Assembly (NCBI RefSeq): GCF_000737335.2
Contig: NZ_JMCC02000015.1
Coordinates: 1 to 64,000 of the forward strand
Length of the DNA: 64,000 bases
Direction: 5' to 3'
DNA from: Enhygromyxa salina
GTDB taxonomy: Bacteria > Myxococcota_A > Polyangia > Nannocystales > Nannocystaceae
Every line of letters begins with the position of its first letter. The stretch's first letter is position 1. Below, one piece after another: positions 37,379 through 49,699 of the stretch. Under the pieces are notes generated by a model. The model saw only the letters and a program-made list of their open reading frames with translations. It searched no databases and was not told the DNA's origin. A program made the translations under genes and the position numbers.

Positions 37379-37441
37379 CCAAGCTGACCAAGCCAGGCCA
37401 GGCCACCCCGGGTTGCCGTCCCGCCCACAAAAAAACAGAAG

Positions 37442-37831
<390 letters not shown>

Positions 37832-37886
37832 CTTCCGAGGGAGTGTTTAGCACAGGTCGGGGGGCGGTTGTAGAGGGTCTGCGGGC

Positions 37887-37918
37887 GGCCGGCCCACCGC
37901 CGAAGCGGTGGGCGGGCC
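37887..37918 (-). terminator. Long hairpin after SulP-carbonic anhydrase gene
   Basis: A nine-base perfect stem (37892-37900 with 37905-37913), extended by four more pairs after one mismatch, with a loop that reads TTCG on the minus strand. It sits between the stop of the transporter gene (37931) and the rnpB 5' end (37831). No T-run follows, so termination may be weak or Rho-assisted. Confidence 0.55.
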
Positions 37919-37930
37919 GTGCGGCGTTCG

Positions 37931-40219
37931 CTACTCGGAGCTGTCGTCGAGACCGATCGCTTCGTCGGTCATGAACTCCATCGTGCCGGTCGAGACGTCA
38001 TAGAGCGCCCCAACAATTGCGATTCGCCGATCCTCGACCAGCTTCGCCAGGGTGTCGCTCGAGCTGATGATCCGCTTGGTCACGGCGAGCACGTTGCGCC
38101 GCGCGACCTGGTCGATCAGCTCGCTCCGACGCTCGTTCGATAGCTCCTCGAACCCGCTCAAGTCGTCGGTGTCCACGCAGCCCAGGATGTCCTCGATGAT
38201 CGTGTGAAGGTGCTGGCAGCGAGGCAGGTCCTCGGACGGCGCCGGCGGCGTGACCGTTTGATTGACGGCGGCCGTCACGGCCCCACAGCGGGTGTGCCCG
38301 ACGACCGCGATCAACCGTGACCCGGCCACCTCACATGCGTACTCCATGCTGCCGAGCACCTTGGGGCTGATCACGTTGCCGGCCACCCGCACGCTGAACA
38401 CGTCGCCAAGTCCCATGTCGAACAAGAGCTCGGCGGGCGTGCGCGAGTCGATGCAGCTGAGCACCACCGCTAGCGGGTGCTGACCTTCGGCGGTGGCCCC
38501 GATCTGCCGGGCGAGATCCCGGTTGAGTCGCTGACCGCTGGCGAAGCGCTGGTTGCCCTGACGCAAGATCTCGAGCACCTGCGCGGGAGTGACCTGATCC
38601 TGCAGCTCCCGGGTGGAGTAGTCGACGTACAGGACCTTGTCCTCGAGCTCGTACTCCTCGTTGAAGCCGACCATGGACAGCTCCACGCCGCGGGCCGGCG
38701 CCCGCACGTCACGGTATTCGCGGATCAGCGCGAGCACGTCCGGATCGATGTAGGTGCTGGCCTGGGCGTCCAGCAGCACGTGACTGCCCCGGGGAATGTC
38801 CTCGAGCACCCGATCGAGCGCGGTCTGATTGAGGAACGAGACCTGCTCGGCGAGCTCGATGTGAAGGACCTCGTTGCCAAGGTGCTTCTCGGCGATGCGC
38901 CGGACCGGCCGACGCAGCTGGCGACTGAGGATGAACAACACGGTCACGCCCATGCCAATGCACAGACCAATGAGCAGATCCGTGAACACGATCGCGACGA
39001 CCGTGGTCGCAAACGGGATGAACTGATCCCAGCCGGCGTCCCACATCTTGCGGGCGACCGCGGGGCTGGCCAGGCGGAACCCGGTGAGGAGCAGGATCGC
39101 GGCCAGACACGACAACGGGATCCGGTTGAGCACCCACGGCAGGCCAACGACCATGACCACCAGCAAGATCCCGTGCCAGATCGCCGAGAGCTTGGTCTTG
39201 CCGCCGGCCTGAATGTTGACGGAACCGCGGATGATCACCGAGGTGATTGGGAGGCCGCCGAGCAACCCCGCCACCATGTTGCCGGCGCCCTGCGCGAGCA
39301 GCTCGCGGTTTGGCGGTGAGCTGCGCTGCTCGGGGTCGAGCCGGTCGACCGCCTCGAGGTTGAGCAGGGTCTCGAGCGAAGCGACCACCGCGATCGTCAC
39401 GGCGGCCACATAGATGCCTGGGTTGGACCACTGCGAAAAGTCGGGCCAGGTCAGGAGATCCAGGAAGCCCGATACGCCCTCGACGACCGGGACCTGGACC
39501 ATGTGACTGACCGAGATCGCCCACGGGCCGCCGAGCTGCTCGAACACGACGCTCAGGCCGACGCCAAAGAGCACGACCGCGAGCGGCGCCGGAAAGCGCT
39601 TGAGCTTCTCGGACTTACCCCACAGCACCAAGAGCAGAAGCGAGAGCATGCCGATGACGGCGGCGCCCACGTGCAGGTGGTTCACGATCTCGAACAGCTC
39701 GGAGAAGGTGTTCTCGCGGTCGGGTTGCTCGAAGGCCATCTCGCCTTCGGGATCACTGTCGTGCCCGAACACGTGGGGGATCTGCTTGAGCACCAGGATC
39801 ACCCCGATCGCGGCGAGCAGACCCTTGATCACGCTGGTTGGCACAAACGACGCGAGCGCGCCCGTGCGGGCCAGACCCAAGCCGAGCTGCATCACCCCCG
39901 CGATCAGGACGGCGAGCAAGAACGCCTCAAAGCTGCCGAGCGCGGCGATCTGCGCGAGCACGACCGCGACGAGGCCAGCGGCTGGGCCGCTGACGCTGGT
40001 ATGCGAGCCGCTGAGCGAGCCAACGACAATGCCGCCAACGATGCCGCTGATCAGCCCAGAGATGAGCGGGGCACCCGAGGCCAGGGCGATGCCCAGACAC
40101 AGCGGCAGCGCGACCAAGAACACCACCGCGCCGCTGAGGAGATCGCTGCCAAGCGTGGCGCGCAGCCCTTGAGGCTTATTTGAAGGAGAAGAAGAGGGAG
40201 AATTGAGGTTTTTTTCCAT
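37931..40219 (-). CDS. SulP anion transporter fused to beta-carbonic anhydrase
   Basis: A 762-residue inner-membrane fusion. Residues ~20-440 form a SulP/SLC26 membrane domain with the signatures GLVAVVLAQI, PTSVIKGLLAAIGVILVLKQ and GGLPITSVIIRGSVNI. A STAS-like linker domain follows (~450-540; HVLLDAQASTYIDPDVL). Residues ~550-740 are a beta-class carbonic anhydrase with zinc ligands C589 (SCIDSR), H642 and C645 (GHTRCGAV) and the catalytic Asp of CIDSR. The fusion couples bicarbonate uptake to CO2/bicarbonate interconversion, for anaplerotic carbon or pH control. Stand-alone gene, followed by a strong hairpin and then rnpB. Confidence 0.93.
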   Translation of the reverse strand: MEKNLNSPSSSPSNKPQGLRATLGSDLLSGAVVFLVALPLCLGIALASGAPLISGLISGIVGGIVVGSLSGSHTSVSGPAAGLVAVVLAQIAALGSFEAFLLAVLIAGVMQLGLGLARTGALASFVPTSVIKGLLAAIGVILVLKQIPHVFGHDSDPEGEMAFEQPDRENTFSELFEIVNHLHVGAAVIGMLSLLLLVLWGKSEKLKRFPAPLAVVLFGVGLSVVFEQLGGPWAISVSHMVQVPVVEGVSGFLDLLTWPDFSQWSNPGIYVAAVTIAVVASLETLLNLEAVDRLDPEQRSSPPNRELLAQGAGNMVAGLLGGLPITSVIIRGSVNIQAGGKTKLSAIWHGILLVVMVVGLPWVLNRIPLSCLAAILLLTGFRLASPAVARKMWDAGWDQFIPFATTVVAIVFTDLLIGLCIGMGVTVLFILSRQLRRPVRRIAEKHLGNEVLHIELAEQVSFLNQTALDRVLEDIPRGSHVLLDAQASTYIDPDVLALIREYRDVRAPARGVELSMVGFNEEYELEDKVLYVDYSTRELQDQVTPAQVLEILRQGNQRFASGQRLNRDLARQIGATAEGQHPLAVVLSCIDSRTPAELLFDMGLGDVFSVRVAGNVISPKVLGSMEYACEVAGSRLIAVVGHTRCGAVTAAVNQTVTPPAPSEDLPRCQHLHTIIEDILGCVDTDDLSGFEELSNERRSELIDQVARRNVLAVTKRIISSSDTLAKLVEDRRIAIVGALYDVSTGTMEFMTDEAIGLDDSSE

Positions 40220-40316
40220 GCGAACAGAGCCAAATAGATCGACGAGACAACGACAGCGCGAACGCGCTGCACCCTGCCAGCGACCTCGTCAACGAGGCCG
40301 CCAGGACGGACCCAGT

Positions 40317-40727
40317 TCAGGACTGGGGGTCTTCTTCGTCGTCTGGTGGCAATGATCGCCGGAGCCAGCGTGAGCGAGGGATCGTCTGCACCTGCGGCGC
40401 GATCACGCGGGGCACGCGAAGCTCATCGAGGGAACGTCCGCGGGCCCCGCCGCTCGTGTGCAGGCGACGCGACGCGTCCACCTGCACGGCACCGAGTTCG
40501 ATCGACTCGGTGTCGTGGCAGGGCTCCGTGACCAGGTGCGGGGCGAACTCCCCGCGCTCGCCTTCCCGCTCGCCTTCCCGCTCACCCTTGATGGACGAGG
40601 CACCAGCGGTGCTCAACATCACGGCCGAGATCACCAGCGAGAACGCCAGGCGCAGCAGCCATGCGACGGTCTGGTCGACCGTCGACCTGCCCGCGAGGAG
40701 CCGGCGCTGGCGAGAGACCTGGGGCAT
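40317..40727 (-). CDS. Small exported protein with EGER repeat
   Basis: 136 residues with a hydrophobic segment (~20-42; WLLRLAFSLVISAVMLSTAGA) that looks like a signal peptide or anchor, followed by a Gly-Glu-Arg repeat (GEREGEREGERGEF) and a charged Arg-rich tail ending DDEEDPQS. No family known. It begins 34 bp after the stop of the preceding gene on the same strand, so it is probably the last gene of the UbiA operon. The repeat is encoded by a short 12-bp tandem at ~40555-40590. Confidence 0.55.
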   Translation of the reverse strand: MPQVSRQRRLLAGRSTVDQTVAWLLRLAFSLVISAVMLSTAGASSIKGEREGEREGERGEFAPHLVTEPCHDTESIELGAVQVDASRRLHTSGGARGRSLDELRVPRVIAPQVQTIPRSRWLRRSLPPDDEEDPQS

Positions 40728-40761
40728 CGGCGGTGGACTCTAACACGCGAAATCCCGCTGG

Positions 40762-41598
40762 CTACGTCGAACCCGAAGACAGCAGGAGCCCGAGTTCGTG
40801 AGCGACCTCGACTCGCCGGGTTGCGAAGGGTTCGCGCCAGCGCATACTCCAATCGCGGCGAACACCGTTAGCGTCCCAGGTCGGCACGGGGATCAGATCC
40901 CGGCGGGCGAGCTCCCGGTGCAGCGCGATCTCGGCTGGCGGTTCGCGCGAAAACTCGAAGGGGTTGCGGGCTTGGTCGTCGGGCAAGCTGGGGTACTTGC
41001 TGTCATCCTCGCGAATCAGCTCGAGCAGCTCGAGCCCGCGCGCGTGCATGTACACCAAGAACCGCGGCGAGAACGGGCCGGGCACCTCCGCGTGAAGCGA
41101 GGGCTCGCGCGCAACCCACTTGGCCCAGTCAAACCCGTACACGAAGTCGTGCACGTACGAGAAGTTGATCGCCGTCGCGCGGCCGTAGAGGTGTTGGAGC
41201 GCGGCCATGCGCTGGAATTGATCCTGGACATGGCTGATCGCGGCAGCCGTCTCGAGCGCGCGCGCCTGGCTCACGATCGCCGCGGCGATCAAGTCCAGAT
41301 CCCAAAACAGATTGCCGGGAAACGCTTCGACCTGGGCCAGCGCGAGCGCGCACAGGCCCTCGGCCACCGGCGCGGCGAGGGCCTGCGCCAGCTCGCCAGA
41401 GTTGACGGCACCGTCGAGCTCCGCAAGCGCGCGGCGGTGGACGCCGCGCAGCGGGGTGGCCAGCTCGCGGGCGGGATCCAACGTGCGCAGCGGGCCCACC
41501 CGGCCCTCGAGCGCTTCGGTCGTGGCGCGCAGCTGCGCGTCGATGTCGGGCGCGGACCGCTTGGCCGCGAGCGCCATCAACCGCGCCATCCCCCGCAT
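40762..41598 (-). CDS. Unknown protein coupled to UbiA prenyltransferase
   Basis: About 278 residues from ATG 41598 (ATG 41589 also possible), overlapping the prenyltransferase gene by 22 bp. Soluble and mostly helical. The central segment 'GNLFWDLDLIAAAIVSQA' and 'ATAINFSYVHDFVYGFDWAKWV' look like a conserved core, with many acidic and aromatic residues. No family recognised; overlap with the UbiA gene suggests a function on the same prenyl or polyaromatic substrate. The longer frame up to 42078 is an out-of-phase shadow of the UbiA gene. Confidence 0.7.
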   Translation of the reverse strand: MRGMARLMALAAKRSAPDIDAQLRATTEALEGRVGPLRTLDPARELATPLRGVHRRALAELDGAVNSGELAQALAAPVAEGLCALALAQVEAFPGNLFWDLDLIAAAIVSQARALETAAAISHVQDQFQRMAALQHLYGRATAINFSYVHDFVYGFDWAKWVAREPSLHAEVPGPFSPRFLVYMHARGLELLELIREDDSKYPSLPDDQARNPFEFSREPPAEIALHRELARRDLIPVPTWDANGVRRDWSMRWREPFATRRVEVAHELGLLLSSGST

Positions 41599-42539
41599 GA
41601 GCCGATCATCGTCAGCGCGATCAGGGCGACGGAGATCAGCGCAGCGCTGCGCCATTGAGCCTGGTGGAGAAAGTGCTTGTAGCGCCGCTGTGCGACGAAC
41701 GCGTTGGTCTTGGCCTCGGGGCTGACCGCTCGCAGCCGCCGCCAATTGACCAGGATCACGATGACCGCGAGCGCGCCGATCGGGGCCGGCACCGCGCCGC
41801 TGATGCGCATGCTCACCGCCCAGATCAGGCACGCCGCCAGCACCAAGCGCTCGACCAGCGCGCGGGCGGCACGGTTGCCGTACTCGCTCGCGTAGGTTCG
41901 CTTGCCGCCCCGGCGATCGCTCTGCTCGTCGGCGAGGCCGCTGGCGACCGCGCTGGCGATCGCCAGCAGGAAGAACCCCGGCACCAGCCACAGCTCGCGC
42001 ACCCACACCGAGGCGCCGCTCTGCAAGAACAGGTGAAAGCAGGGCAGCGCCAGCCCCACCCCGAGGCCCTCGAGCCACTCGCCGCCGCCGCGATAGTTGA
42101 GCCGCAGGGGCGCGAAGCTGTAGGCCAAGAACAGCGTCTGCAGCCCGAGGGCGGCCCAGCCCAGGCCGGGCCGGGCCAGCAAGTGCTCGGCCACGAACGC
42201 CGCGCCCACCACCGCGAGGCCAGCGATCACGCCTGCAGTCAGCACCGCCGAAGCCGGCAAGATCTCGTCGGGGATCGTCTTGGGCGAGCAGTCATCCGGA
42301 AACATCTGCCGCTTGATCCGATCGACGCGGCGGTCGCCCCAGTCGTTGAGGAACACCACGAACAACAGCTCGCAGAGCGTGATCGCGAGTCCAAGTCCGA
42401 ACGCGAGCGGGTTCAGCTGCCCCGCCGCCGCCACGCCCAACGCCTGACCGAACAGCATGGGCACGAGCAACTTTGGCCAGCTGTCGAGCTTGGCTGCGTA
42501 GGTCCAGCGGCCGATCAGGCTGCGTGAGGCTGGGTGCAC
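41577..42539 (-). CDS. UbiA-family prenyltransferase
   Basis: A 320-residue membrane enzyme with about eight or nine helices that joins a prenyl diphosphate to an aromatic or other acceptor. Both Asp-rich motifs that hold magnesium-diphosphate are present: NDWGDRRVDR (~65-74) and DEQSDRRGGKRT (~205). Relatives include MenA, UbiA and chlorophyll synthase. The acceptor cannot be told; no menaquinone or ubiquinone genes are adjacent, so a specialised function is possible. First gene of a compact three-gene minus-strand unit; 115 bp separates it from the DUF4215 lipoprotein upstream. Confidence 0.88.
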   Translation of the reverse strand: MHPASRSLIGRWTYAAKLDSWPKLLVPMLFGQALGVAAAGQLNPLAFGLGLAITLCELLFVVFLNDWGDRRVDRIKRQMFPDDCSPKTIPDEILPASAVLTAGVIAGLAVVGAAFVAEHLLARPGLGWAALGLQTLFLAYSFAPLRLNYRGGGEWLEGLGVGLALPCFHLFLQSGASVWVRELWLVPGFFLLAIASAVASGLADEQSDRRGGKRTYASEYGNRAARALVERLVLAACLIWAVSMRISGAVPAPIGALAVIVILVNWRRLRAVSPEAKTNAFVAQRRYKHFLHQAQWRSAALISVALIALTMIGSCGGWRG

Positions 42540-42654
42540 GCCGGGACGGTAGCAGAGCCGCCCTGCACACGGGAAATGTGCCTAAAGTCCCCTCACAGAG
42601 GCCACTCCTGGCATCGCGCACAAATTACCCGTTGGGGGTCCAAAGGAACCCAGC

Positions 42655-43926
<1,272 letters not shown>

Positions 43927-44377
43927 GGCGCGGATTTTATCATGGGCGCTGTCGGGCGATCCCACGATTTGTAGCGGCTCAACCGAGCGAGCGCTCGGTC
44001 ATGAGCACGTCTTTGGCGCGCGCGAACTCAACCTCGATCTGCTCGAGCAACGCGGTCGCTTCGCGCAGTTGACCGCGCGCCCGCGCAGGCCTCGAGCGCG
44101 CGACACGGCCCGGCCAATCGCCGCCCCCCGAGCGCGCCCCCACGACACCCGAACACCGAGCTATTCGCGCAGTTGCTGCACGTCGAGCACCGTCTTTGCG
44201 ACCCACCCACCAAACGCCACGCGAAAAAAGATCGCAACGATGATGAAGGCGGGGAGCCGGTTGCAACCCGGGATGTGGGGCCCGTGTCGGGTTGATCCGT
44301 CGCCACGCGCCCAAGGGGCCTCACTATCATCGATCGTGTGTTGCGGTGGCCGGGCCTCGCAGCGTAGCTTCCCCGCC
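43927..44377. other. 451-bp gap with possible degraded small gene (minus strand)
   Basis: No intact gene. Two protein-like minus-strand segments lie in different frames: PAFIIVAIFFRVAFGGWVAK ending QQLRE with a stop at 44161, and QLREATALLEQIEVEFARAK ending ERSLG with a stop at 43979. Together they could be remains of one small membrane-anchored coiled-coil protein. The promoter of the amidohydrolase gene must also lie here. Confidence 0.3.
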
Positions 44378-45900
<1,523 letters not shown>

Positions 45901-45904
<4 letters not shown>

Positions 45905-47232
45905 AACGGATGAACCGCATGACCCACAAGATCCTCCCGGCGCTGGTGCTGCTGCTCTCGCCCCTGTTGGTCCCCGCCGCGCTCGAGGCCGCGCCGCCCA
46001 GCCGTGGCGCGCAGGCCGAGCCGCTGCCCGCCGCGGTGTTCGACAAGCTGATCTTGTCCAACGCCAAGATCGAGGTTGGCGACGGCACCGTGATCGAGGG
46101 CGGCTCGATCCTGATCGAGGACGGCAAGATCGTCCGGGTCGAAGCCACGACGATCACCAACGTCGCCAAGTCGGTCACCCTGGATCTGCAGGGCAAGCTG
46201 ATCACCCCAGGGCTGATCGCCGCGGACACCACGATCGGCGTGGTCGAGATCGGCGCCGAAGACAGCACCCACGACGACGCCCGCCACGATCCCAACCCGA
46301 TCAAGGCCGGCTACGACCCGGCGCCCGCCGTCAACGCCGACTCGACCCTGATCTCCATCCAGGCGATCGAGGGCGTGACGACGGCCGCGGTCGCGCCCCA
46401 AGGTGGGTTGATCTCGGGCGAGGTCGCGTGGATCGATCTGCTCCCAGGTGATCACGCCAACATCGTCGCGGCCTCGGGGGTGTCGGTCGCTGCCAACTTT
46501 GGGCGCGCCTACGCGGGCTCGCGGGCGGCCTCGCTCGCGCAGCTTCGCCAGGCGTTCGAGGACGCCAAGTGGTACCGCGACAACCAGCGCAACTACGAGC
46601 GCAACCAATCCCGCGAGCTGGTCGCCCATCCTCTGGATCTGCGCGCGCTGTGGCCGGTGCTCGACCGCAAGATCCCGCTGGTCGTGCGCGCGGACCGGGC
46701 CAGTGACTTGCTCGCGCTGATCGAGCTGGGTGAGTCGCTGTCGATCTCAATCACGATCCTTGGCGCCAGCGAAGGCTGGAAGGTCGCCAGCGAGCTGGCC
46801 GCGGCCAAGGTGATCGTGGTGATCCAGCCAACCGAGAACTTGCCTGGCAGCTTCGACACCCTGGGCGCGCGGCTCGACAACGCCAAGCTGCTCGACGACG
46901 CTGGCGTCACTGTCGCGATCGCGCACTTCGACAGCCACAACGCCCGCAACGTCACCCAAGAGGCCGGGATCGCCGTCGCCAACGGGCTGTCGCACGCCGC
47001 GGGACTGCGAGCGATCACGCTCAACGTCGCGAAGGCCTACGGCATGGACAGCGAGTACGGCACGATCGCCCCCGGGAAGGTCGCCAGCCTGGTAGTCTGG
47101 GATGGGCCTGATCCCTTCGAGCTCTCGACCTGGGCCGAGCGGGTCTGGGTGCGTGGGCACGAGCTGGACATGACATCCCGTCAGACACAGCTGCGAGATC
47201 GCTACATGGATCTCGAAGCCTTCGCGCCCTGA
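45901..47232 (+). CDS. Amidohydrolase-like partner lacking metal ligands
   Basis: 443 residues with a cleavable signal peptide (~10-30, ending LEAAPP, no lipobox Cys) and an amidohydrolase-superfamily fold: N-terminal strand 'KLILSNAKIEVGDGTVI' and C-terminal 'AYGMDSEYGTIAPGKVASLVVWDG'. The segment corresponding to TPGLIDxHTH reads TPGLIAADTTIG, so the HxH metal site is missing; the internal His and Asp ligands are mostly replaced too (VRADRAS). Probably a non-catalytic partner or regulator of the coupled upstream enzyme. The four-base ATGA overlap supports a fixed ratio of the two. Confidence 0.85.
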
Positions 47233-47331
47233 GTCAGCGACAGCCCGACCGTCCAAGGTCGTGCTTGATCGACAGTCGTGACCGGGTGATGCTTGACGCG
47301 CGCGCAGGTCTGTCGCGTTTCGGAGCCGCGC

Positions 47332-49650
47332 ATGCCCCCCGAGTCACCATCGCCCTCCGGGGACACACCAGCGCGGGGCCAGCTACCCACGCTGGCATAC
47401 GAGCTCGAGAGCGGCACGGGCACCCTGCCCGCGGACGTCCGCGTCCACCGGTTTCGCATGACCGAGGCGGTGTCCGAGCCCTACACGATCGTCGTCGACA
47501 TCGTGACCGCCGAGGTCGACTACGCGTTCGAACATCTGCTTGGCCACGACGCGCAGATCAACCTGGTCCGCGAAGAGTTCGTCCGCTCGGTCTACGGCAT
47601 CATCACCGCGATCGACTGGCTTGGGCTCTCGGGTGATCACCTGATGCTGCGGCTGACCATGCGCCCCGCGTTTGCGCTGCTGGATCAGCAGGTTCACACG
47701 CGCATGTTCCAAGACCTGAGCGTGCTCGACATCGTCGAGCAGGTGCTGAGCACCGAGCTGGGCGTCTACAATCGCAGCTATGACCCAGGTTCGGTCCAGC
47801 GCGGGAGCACGCCGCGGGAGTACTGCGCCCAGTACCGCGAGTCCAACCTCGCGTTCGTCGTGCGCCTGCTCGAGGAAGAGGGCATCTCGTACGTGTTCGC
47901 CCACGACGACGAGCTCGACGCCGAGCAGCTGCGCCTGATCGACACCGGCACCCAGCTGATCTCGGCCACCAACCTCGACACCAGCGACGTGTTTCCAATG
48001 ATCGTCCACAACCCGGGCGAGGCCGACATCGAGTCGGTCCAGGCGATCGAGTGGCGGCGCCGGGTGACCAGCACGGGCGTGATGCGGCGCGACTACGACT
48101 GGCGCACGCCGACCACGCTGCTCGACAGCGAGACCGACGCGCCCGACGAGCTGCAGCGAACCCGGCGGGTCTACCTGCACGGGGGCCGCCGCTACTTCAA
48201 CGACGATCTAGCCGAGCGCGCCGCGGATCAGCAAGCTGCGCTCGCGCGACCCGGTCGGCGCGGGTTCGGTCGCGGCAACGCGATCGGGTTTCGGGCCGGG
48301 CTCAAGTTCATGCCCGACGGCCACGTGCTCGAGCAGCTCGACGAAGAGCTGCTGCTGCTCCGCGTCGAGCACGAGGGCCACGATCCCTCGGCCCTGCCCT
48401 CGCTCGAGGCCCAGTCCGGCCCGCACGGTGGCTACAGCAACATGTTCGAGTGCGTGCCAGCCAGCGTGGTCCTGCGCCCCGCCGCGCTCACGCCCAAGCC
48501 CCACGTGCGTGGCCCGCAGACCGCGATCGTGACCGGCCCCAGCGGCGAAGAGATCCACGTCGACGAGTCCGGCCGCGTGTGCGTGCAATTTTATTGGGAC
48601 GAGGACCCGCCCTACGACGACACCTCGTCATGCTGGATCCGCGTCGCGCAGCGCTGGGCGGGGCCGGCCTGGGGTGCGCAGTTCATCCCCCGCGTGGGCA
48701 TGGAGGTCGTCGTCGAGTTCCTCGAGGGCAACCCCGACCGCCCACTGATCACCGGCTGCGTCTACAACGGCGCCAACGCTTCGCCCTACTCGCTGCCCGA
48801 CAACAAGACCCAGAGCGGGATCAAGACCAACTCGTCACCGGGCGGCGACGGCAGCAACGAGCTGCGCTTCGAGGACGCCGCCGGCAGCGAAGAGGTCTAC
48901 ATCCACGCCCAGAAGGACTGGACGATCGCGGTCGAGAACGACAAGCGCCAGACCGTGGGCCACGACGAGTCGCTCGAGGTTGGCAATGATCGCACCAAGC
49001 ACGTCAAGCACGACGAGAAGATCAACGTCGACAACGACGAGACCATCACGATCGGCCACGACCACACAGAGACGATCAACAACGACATGAGCGTGACGGT
49101 GGTCAGCAACCAGACCATCACGGTTGGCAAGGATCACACAGAGACGATCGGCAGCAATCGGACCGAGACCATCGCAACCAACGCGAGCGAGAGCGTGGGC
49201 TCCAACAAGACGATCAGCGTTGGCGCGATCATGCAGGTCAGCGTGGGCGGGGCGCTCAACGCCAGCGTCGGCGGGGCCGCGGGGATCGAAGTTGGCGGGG
49301 CGATCGCCATGGCCGTGGGTGGCGCGGCAAGTGAGACCGTTGGCGAGAACAAGAGCATCGAGGTCGGCAAAGAGCTGATCATCAAGGCCGCCGAGGCCGG
49401 TCAGATCACCACCGGCAAGGCGCTGGGGATCACCAGCGAAGACGCGCTGACGATCAGCTCGACCAAAGACATGTCGATCAGCGGCAAGGCCAAGGCCCTG
49501 CTCGAGGCCGCGGACGAGATCACGATCAAGTGCGGGAGCGCGAAGATCGTGCTCAAGAAGAGCGGTGACATTGCGATCTCGGGCGCGAAGATCGACATCA
49601 AGGGCTCGGGCCCGGTCAACGTCAAGGGCTCGAAGGTCAATAATAATTAG
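47332..49650 (+). CDS. vgrG: VgrG spike protein of type VI secretion
   Basis: About 772 residues: gp27-like head domain (~30-350), gp5 OB-fold (~390-470; 'VCVQFYWDEDPPYDDTSSCWIRVAQRWAG' core region), the conserved hinge 'RVGMEVVVEFLEGNPDRPLITGCVYN', and a long C-terminal beta-helix of repeats such as 'GHDESLEVGNDRTKHVKHD' and 'ITVGKDHTETIGSNRTETI'. VgrG trimers tip the contractile injection tube. The tail ends KGSGPVNVKGSKVNNN without an obvious effector domain. No other T6SS gene, adaptor, PAAR or effector/immunity pair lies next to it, so an orphan. ATG 47332 has CGGAG six bases upstream; the frame starts at TTG 47293. Confidence 0.92.
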   Translation: MPPESPSPSGDTPARGQLPTLAYELESGTGTLPADVRVHRFRMTEAVSEPYTIVVDIVTAEVDYAFEHLLGHDAQINLVREEFVRSVYGIITAIDWLGLSGDHLMLRLTMRPAFALLDQQVHTRMFQDLSVLDIVEQVLSTELGVYNRSYDPGSVQRGSTPREYCAQYRESNLAFVVRLLEEEGISYVFAHDDELDAEQLRLIDTGTQLISATNLDTSDVFPMIVHNPGEADIESVQAIEWRRRVTSTGVMRRDYDWRTPTTLLDSETDAPDELQRTRRVYLHGGRRYFNDDLAERAADQQAALARPGRRGFGRGNAIGFRAGLKFMPDGHVLEQLDEELLLLRVEHEGHDPSALPSLEAQSGPHGGYSNMFECVPASVVLRPAALTPKPHVRGPQTAIVTGPSGEEIHVDESGRVCVQFYWDEDPPYDDTSSCWIRVAQRWAGPAWGAQFIPRVGMEVVVEFLEGNPDRPLITGCVYNGANASPYSLPDNKTQSGIKTNSSPGGDGSNELRFEDAAGSEEVYIHAQKDWTIAVENDKRQTVGHDESLEVGNDRTKHVKHDEKINVDNDETITIGHDHTETINNDMSVTVVSNQTITVGKDHTETIGSNRTETIATNASESVGSNKTISVGAIMQVSVGGALNASVGGAAGIEVGGAIAMAVGGAASETVGENKSIEVGKELIIKAAEAGQITTGKALGITSEDALTISSTKDMSISGKAKALLEAADEITIKCGSAKIVLKKSGDIAISGAKIDIKGSGPVNVKGSKVNNN

Positions 49651-49653
49651 GGC

Positions 49654-49692
49654 GCCGCCGCCAACCCCGTTGGGAGAGCTGGCGGCCGCCGT
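49654..49692. terminator. Possible shared terminator between convergent genes
   Basis: A nested inverted repeat (CCAAC/GTTGG inside GCCGCCA/TGGCGGC) fills the gap between the vgrG stop and the DUF2330 gene stop. No T-run, so the call rests on position and folding. Confidence 0.35.
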
Positions 49693-49699
49693 TGACGGA

